In this document: one piece after another, positions 14,431 through 14,611 of the stretch | How positions within the stretch are numbered: the stretch's first letter is position 1 | Layout: each line of letters begins with the position of its first letter | The notes under the pieces: model-generated | The model's input: only the letters and a program-made list of their open reading frames with translations | Databases searched by the model: none | What the model was told of the DNA's origin: nothing | From: Negativicutes bacterium | GTDB taxonomy: Bacteria; Bacillota_C; Negativicutes; Sporomusales_B; JARLHX01 | Reading direction: 5' to 3' | Assembly: GCA_031292015.1 (NCBI GenBank) | Contig: JARLHY010000159.1 | Location: 1 to 14,611 of the forward strand | DNA: 14,611 nucleotides | Translations under genes and position numbers: made by a program

Positions 14431-14611
14431 AGTTCCGGAGCAAGGGGCTGTATGGCTAAGGCCGACAGCTATCGTACCGTCGCCCATGACGCATCCTTGC
14501 GCAGGGGCTCCTCGCGCGGTCCTCCTTGACCGCGCGTACGATGCTGCACCCGCAAGGGGCAGGCCGCATTTCTAAGCGCTGAAGCGCCAAGAACTGCGCA
14601 CTTACCGGCAA
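14431..14611. repeat. 181-bp structured intergenic repeat, copy 2
   Basis: This copy aligns to 1-181 without gaps. The eight differences are at copy-1 positions 16, 17, 25, 41, 67, 77, 92 and 139. Four of these fall in possible stems and weaken them here: the 33-44 palindrome, GCAT/ATGC at 61-70, the last pair of the 83-106 stem, and the 135-143 arm. The window ends inside the match, so the repeat may be longer. Confidence 0.85.

Overview
The window reads as chromosomal DNA of an anaerobic, probably spore-forming Firmicute, and a Negativicutes/Sporomusaceae-type organism is my best guess. The clues are indirect. Shine-Dalgarno sequences are strong (AGGAGG type), GTG and TTG starts are used, and coding DNA is GC-rich while intergenic DNA is AT-richer. 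The gene content includes fixC-fixX and a CxxC DUF1858 protein of the kind associated with hybrid cluster protein, both typical of anaerobes. No gene in the window fixes the genus.

Layout. The first ~480 bases hold no gene. They contain a 181-bp repeat, hairpins and a pyrimidine-rich stretch. Then come guaB (minus, IMP dehydrogenase, with its terminator) and, divergently, a metal-dependent amidohydrolase (plus). The amidohydrolase runs tail-to-tail into a 1056-residue adenine-N6 DNA methyltransferase (minus) that resembles PglX of BREX phage defence but has no BREX partner gene here. Divergent from it is a two-gene unit, fixC-fixX (plus, ATGA overlap), without fixA/fixB in the window. It meets tail-to-tail a 165-residue helical, ferritin-like protein (minus). 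Further minus-strand genes follow: a 4-oxalocrotonate tautomerase homologue, an unrecognised 219-residue protein with an apparent internal duplication, a TVP38/TMEM64 (DedA-like) membrane protein, a small Cys-rich C2HC-type protein, recG, and a DUF1858 protein just upstream of recG. On the plus strand, rpmB (ribosomal protein L28) has a clear promoter and terminator. The last ~410 bases are again gene-free and end in a second copy of the 181-bp repeat.

How it works together. Most genes are housekeeping or stand-alone functions: purine synthesis, DNA repair and translation. fixC and fixX together would pass electrons from an electron-transfer flavoprotein to quinone or ferredoxin. DUF1858 and recG probably share a transcript. 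Most transcription units are bounded by recognisable intrinsic terminators.

The least ordinary items are the 95.6%-identical structured repeats at the two window ends, a ~124-bp near-palindromic element behind the TVP38 gene, the solitary PglX-like methyltransferase, fixCX without fixAB, two convergent gene pairs that overlap by exactly four bases at their stop codons, and terminator-like hairpins placed directly in front of two ribosome binding sites. I do not see a complete undescribed multi-gene system. The methyltransferase and the repeats are the best leads.
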